From: an uncultured Sphingomonadales bacterium
GTDB taxonomy: Bacteria; Pseudomonadota; Alphaproteobacteria; Sphingomonadales; Rhodothalassiaceae
Direction: 5' to 3'
Length of the DNA stretch: 64,000 nucleotides
NCBI GenBank assembly: GCA_947499155.1
Contig: CANMND010000006.1
Coordinates: 186,001-250,000, forward strand
The notes beneath the pieces were generated by a model. That model was not told where the DNA came from. It was given only the letters and a program-made list of their open reading frames with translations, and ran no database searches. Of this stretch, positions 62,074-64,000 are shown piece by piece. Numbering within the stretch: the first letter of the stretch is position 1; every line of letters starts with the position of its first letter. A program made the position numbers and the translations under genes.

Positions 62074-62093
62074 TGTACTTGGCCATAAGTACA
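62074..62093. promoter_or_regulatory. Operator-like inverted repeat upstream of glycerate kinase
   Basis: TGTACTT-GGCCAT-AAGTACA, ending 18 bp before the start codon. Confidence 0.55.
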
Positions 62094-62111
62094 TAAGGGG
62101 GTGGCCGATCT

Positions 62112-63404
62112 ATGAAGGCAGACGCTGACAGGAATCATCAAGAGTTCTTGCGTTCCCTTTTTTCCTGTGCAGTGGATTCAGTGTCCGCCAGATCTGTCAT
62201 GCCTCTTATTCTCCCTCGCCCAAAAGGAGGCAGGACAGCCATCATCGCTTTTGGCAAGGCTGCTGCCGAGATGGTGTCTGTTGCAGCGACAAGGCTTGGT
62301 GATCATGTCACGGGTCTGGTCGTCACGCGCGCTGCACACGGCCCTATAAATGGGCCTTTGCCTTCCCGGTTTGAGTTGCTGGAGGCAGGCCATCCAATAC
62401 CCGACGAATTGAGCCTGCTCGCCGCTGACAAAGCCGTGAGCATCGCTAAAGAGCTAGGCAAGGGTGATCTTTTGATCGCTCTGGTGTCAGGGGGCGGGTC
62501 ATCTTTGATGTCCAGTCCCGTTTTTGGAGTAAGTCTTGCTGACAAGCAGGCCATAACGAGAGAGCTGTTGCGAAGTGGTGCCAGCATCGCTGAAATCAAC
62601 TGTATTCGCTCGCACCTGTCACGTATCAAGGGCGGGCGCCTTGCAACGATAGCGGCACCTGCACAAGTGGTCACTTATGTAGTATCGGATATTCCCGGGG
62701 ACAATCCGAGTGTTGTTGCGTCAGGACCAACTATTGCCAATCATAGCTCATTGGCGCGTGCCCGCTGGATTTTACATCGATATGACCTGGTGGCATCCCC
62801 TACTGTCATGGCGGCACTTCGCGATCCGGAAAATGAAGTTCCGCCAGCGGATACACCGGGCCTTTTAGGGTCAAAAGTCCATGTGATCGCGCGTAATCTT
62901 ACTGCATTAAGAGCCGCGCGACAGAAAGCTGAGGCGGAGGGCTGGAAGGTCATTGAGCTTGGCAGTGACCTTGAAGGTGATGCCATAGAGCTTGGTGAGA
63001 ACCATGGCCTTCTGGCAAAGCGACTGGCCGGGCAGGGAGGGCGTTTCGTTATCTTGTCTGGCGGTGAAGCCACAGTACGCATCAAAGATGAGGCAGGGGA
63101 AGGCGGGCGGAATATGACGTACCTCTTATCCTTGGCCCTGACACTGGACGGTCATGAAGATGTCTGGGCACTGGCTTGTGACACCGATGGGTTGGACGGT
63201 ACTTCACCAGCAGCCGGTGCGGTAATCGGCCCGGATGTACTAAAACGGGCGCAGAGCATGAATCTTGATGCAAGAGGCAGTCTCGCACGCTATGACAGCG
63301 GCGGTTTTTTCAAGGCGCTTGCGGCCCAGATGGTAACAGGGCCCACCCGGACCAACGTCAATGACTTCAGGGCGATCCTGATTGATCGCCCTACATCTGC
63401 CTAA
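62112..63404 (+). CDS. Glycerate 2-kinase (DUF4147/MOFRL family)
   Basis: IAFGKAAAEMVSVAATRL, LIALVSGGGSSLMSSP, VVASGPTI, LSGGEATVRIKDEAGEGGRNMTYLLSLA (MOFRL). Confidence 0.92.
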   Translation: MKADADRNHQEFLRSLFSCAVDSVSARSVMPLILPRPKGGRTAIIAFGKAAAEMVSVAATRLGDHVTGLVVTRAAHGPINGPLPSRFELLEAGHPIPDELSLLAADKAVSIAKELGKGDLLIALVSGGGSSLMSSPVFGVSLADKQAITRELLRSGASIAEINCIRSHLSRIKGGRLATIAAPAQVVTYVVSDIPGDNPSVVASGPTIANHSSLARARWILHRYDLVASPTVMAALRDPENEVPPADTPGLLGSKVHVIARNLTALRAARQKAEAEGWKVIELGSDLEGDAIELGENHGLLAKRLAGQGGRFVILSGGEATVRIKDEAGEGGRNMTYLLSLALTLDGHEDVWALACDTDGLDGTSPAAGAVIGPDVLKRAQSMNLDARGSLARYDSGGFFKALAAQMVTGPTRTNVNDFRAILIDRPTSA

Positions 63405-64000
63405 CGTTCGGAAAAAGCGCCATTCATTGATTGTTGCACCGGACGCCAGAGATACCCCAACAGACTTTTTTCACCGGTCTTGATATCAGCGACCATGGTC
63501 ATGCCAGGTGTTACGGCATTGTCGCGCATATCGCGCCCGACATAAGGCTGTTCGATAGTGATAAGACTGCGGAAATAGGGGCGACCTTCTTCATCTTTAA
63601 AACTTGTTGCAGATACCGAACGCACCTTACCAGCGACACCGCCAAATCGAGTATAATCATAGGTGTCAATTTTAACAGTTACGGGCTGCCCTACTACGAT
63701 ATGGCCGATATCGCGCGGGCTGATACGGCCTTCCGCCAAGACTTCCCGTCCATCGGGAACGATTTCAGCAATCCGCGTTCCAGGTGACAGGACTGCTCCT
63801 GGCCCTGTGACAACCAGACCTGCAACCAGACCTGAAACAGGCGCACGAACGATGGTCCGGTCAAGCCGGTCTGACAAGGCAGACAGCCGTTCCCGTACTT
63901 CCGCCTGATCATTGGAAAAACGGCCAAGCTGTTCCAGCGCATCACTGCGCAGACGCTCGTCTATTTGCAGGCGGTTGCCACTTGCTTGAGCTACATCGGC
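63401..64000 (-). CDS. HlyD-family type I secretion periplasmic adaptor (5'-truncated at window end)
   Basis: Frame open to the window edge (ADVAQASGNRLQIDERLRSDALEQLGRFSNDQAEVRERLSALSDRLDRTIVRAPVSGLVAGL...GTRIAEIVP); typical HlyD C-terminal region. Confidence 0.9.
   Translation of the reverse strand, partial: ADVAQASGNRLQIDERLRSDALEQLGRFSNDQAEVRERLSALSDRLDRTIVRAPVSGLVAGLVVTGPGAVLSPGTRIAEIVPDGREVLAEGRISPRDIGHIVVGQPVTVKIDTYDYTRFGGVAGKVRSVSATSFKDEEGRPYFRSLITIEQPYVGRDMRDNAVTPGMTMVADIKTGEKSLLGYLWRPVQQSMNGAFSER

Noticed and set aside
1-64000. Search for CRISPR arrays, IS elements, prophage or toxin-antitoxin cassettes
   Set aside because: No regularly spaced repeats, transposase/integrase motifs or phage structural genes were recognised; gene content is core chromosomal.

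Overview
This 64 kb window is a chromosomal segment that looks alphaproteobacterial (DivK, PleD, SciP, FlbD, the DUF1476 zeta inhibitor and an NDUFS4-type complex I subunit are all present). It is gene-dense and mostly housekeeping. I see no phage, transposon or CRISPR array. Main blocks, left to right: a 5'-truncated TonB-dependent receptor; DinB with an N-terminal CxxC/CxxC module; divK-pleD, rpmG and an Hpt protein; purC-purS-purQ-purL followed by bolA-grxD; a minus-strand flagellar block (fliF-G-H-N-motA-flbD-flhA-flhF-flhG), then sciP and fliK-flgD-flgE; mnmA; two tandem paralogous membrane histidine kinases; cysD-cysNC; an APH/P-loop fusion protein; an HpnN-like RND protein; ilvA; metZ; a hybrid histidine kinase; purB; tRNA-Leu(UAA) and tRNA-Arg(UCU); sfsA, map and radC; a formaldehyde-detoxification pair; glycerate kinase; and a truncated HlyD-type adaptor. 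The observations most worth following up are: (1) the second tandem histidine kinase is split exactly at an A8 run, and skipping one A restores full-length homology to its neighbour; (2) an Hpt protein fused to a receiver-like domain whose phospho-acceptor Asp appears to be Ser; (3) a SAM-II riboswitch-like leader upstream of metZ; (4) a near-consensus sigma-54 promoter upstream of fliK; (5) several unexplained inverted repeats: a 28-bp palindrome between purL and bolA, three consecutive repeats in the cysD divergent region, paired hairpins upstream of purC, a fliF leader hairpin, and an operator-like site before glycerate kinase. All assignments come from reading the sequence; no searches were run.
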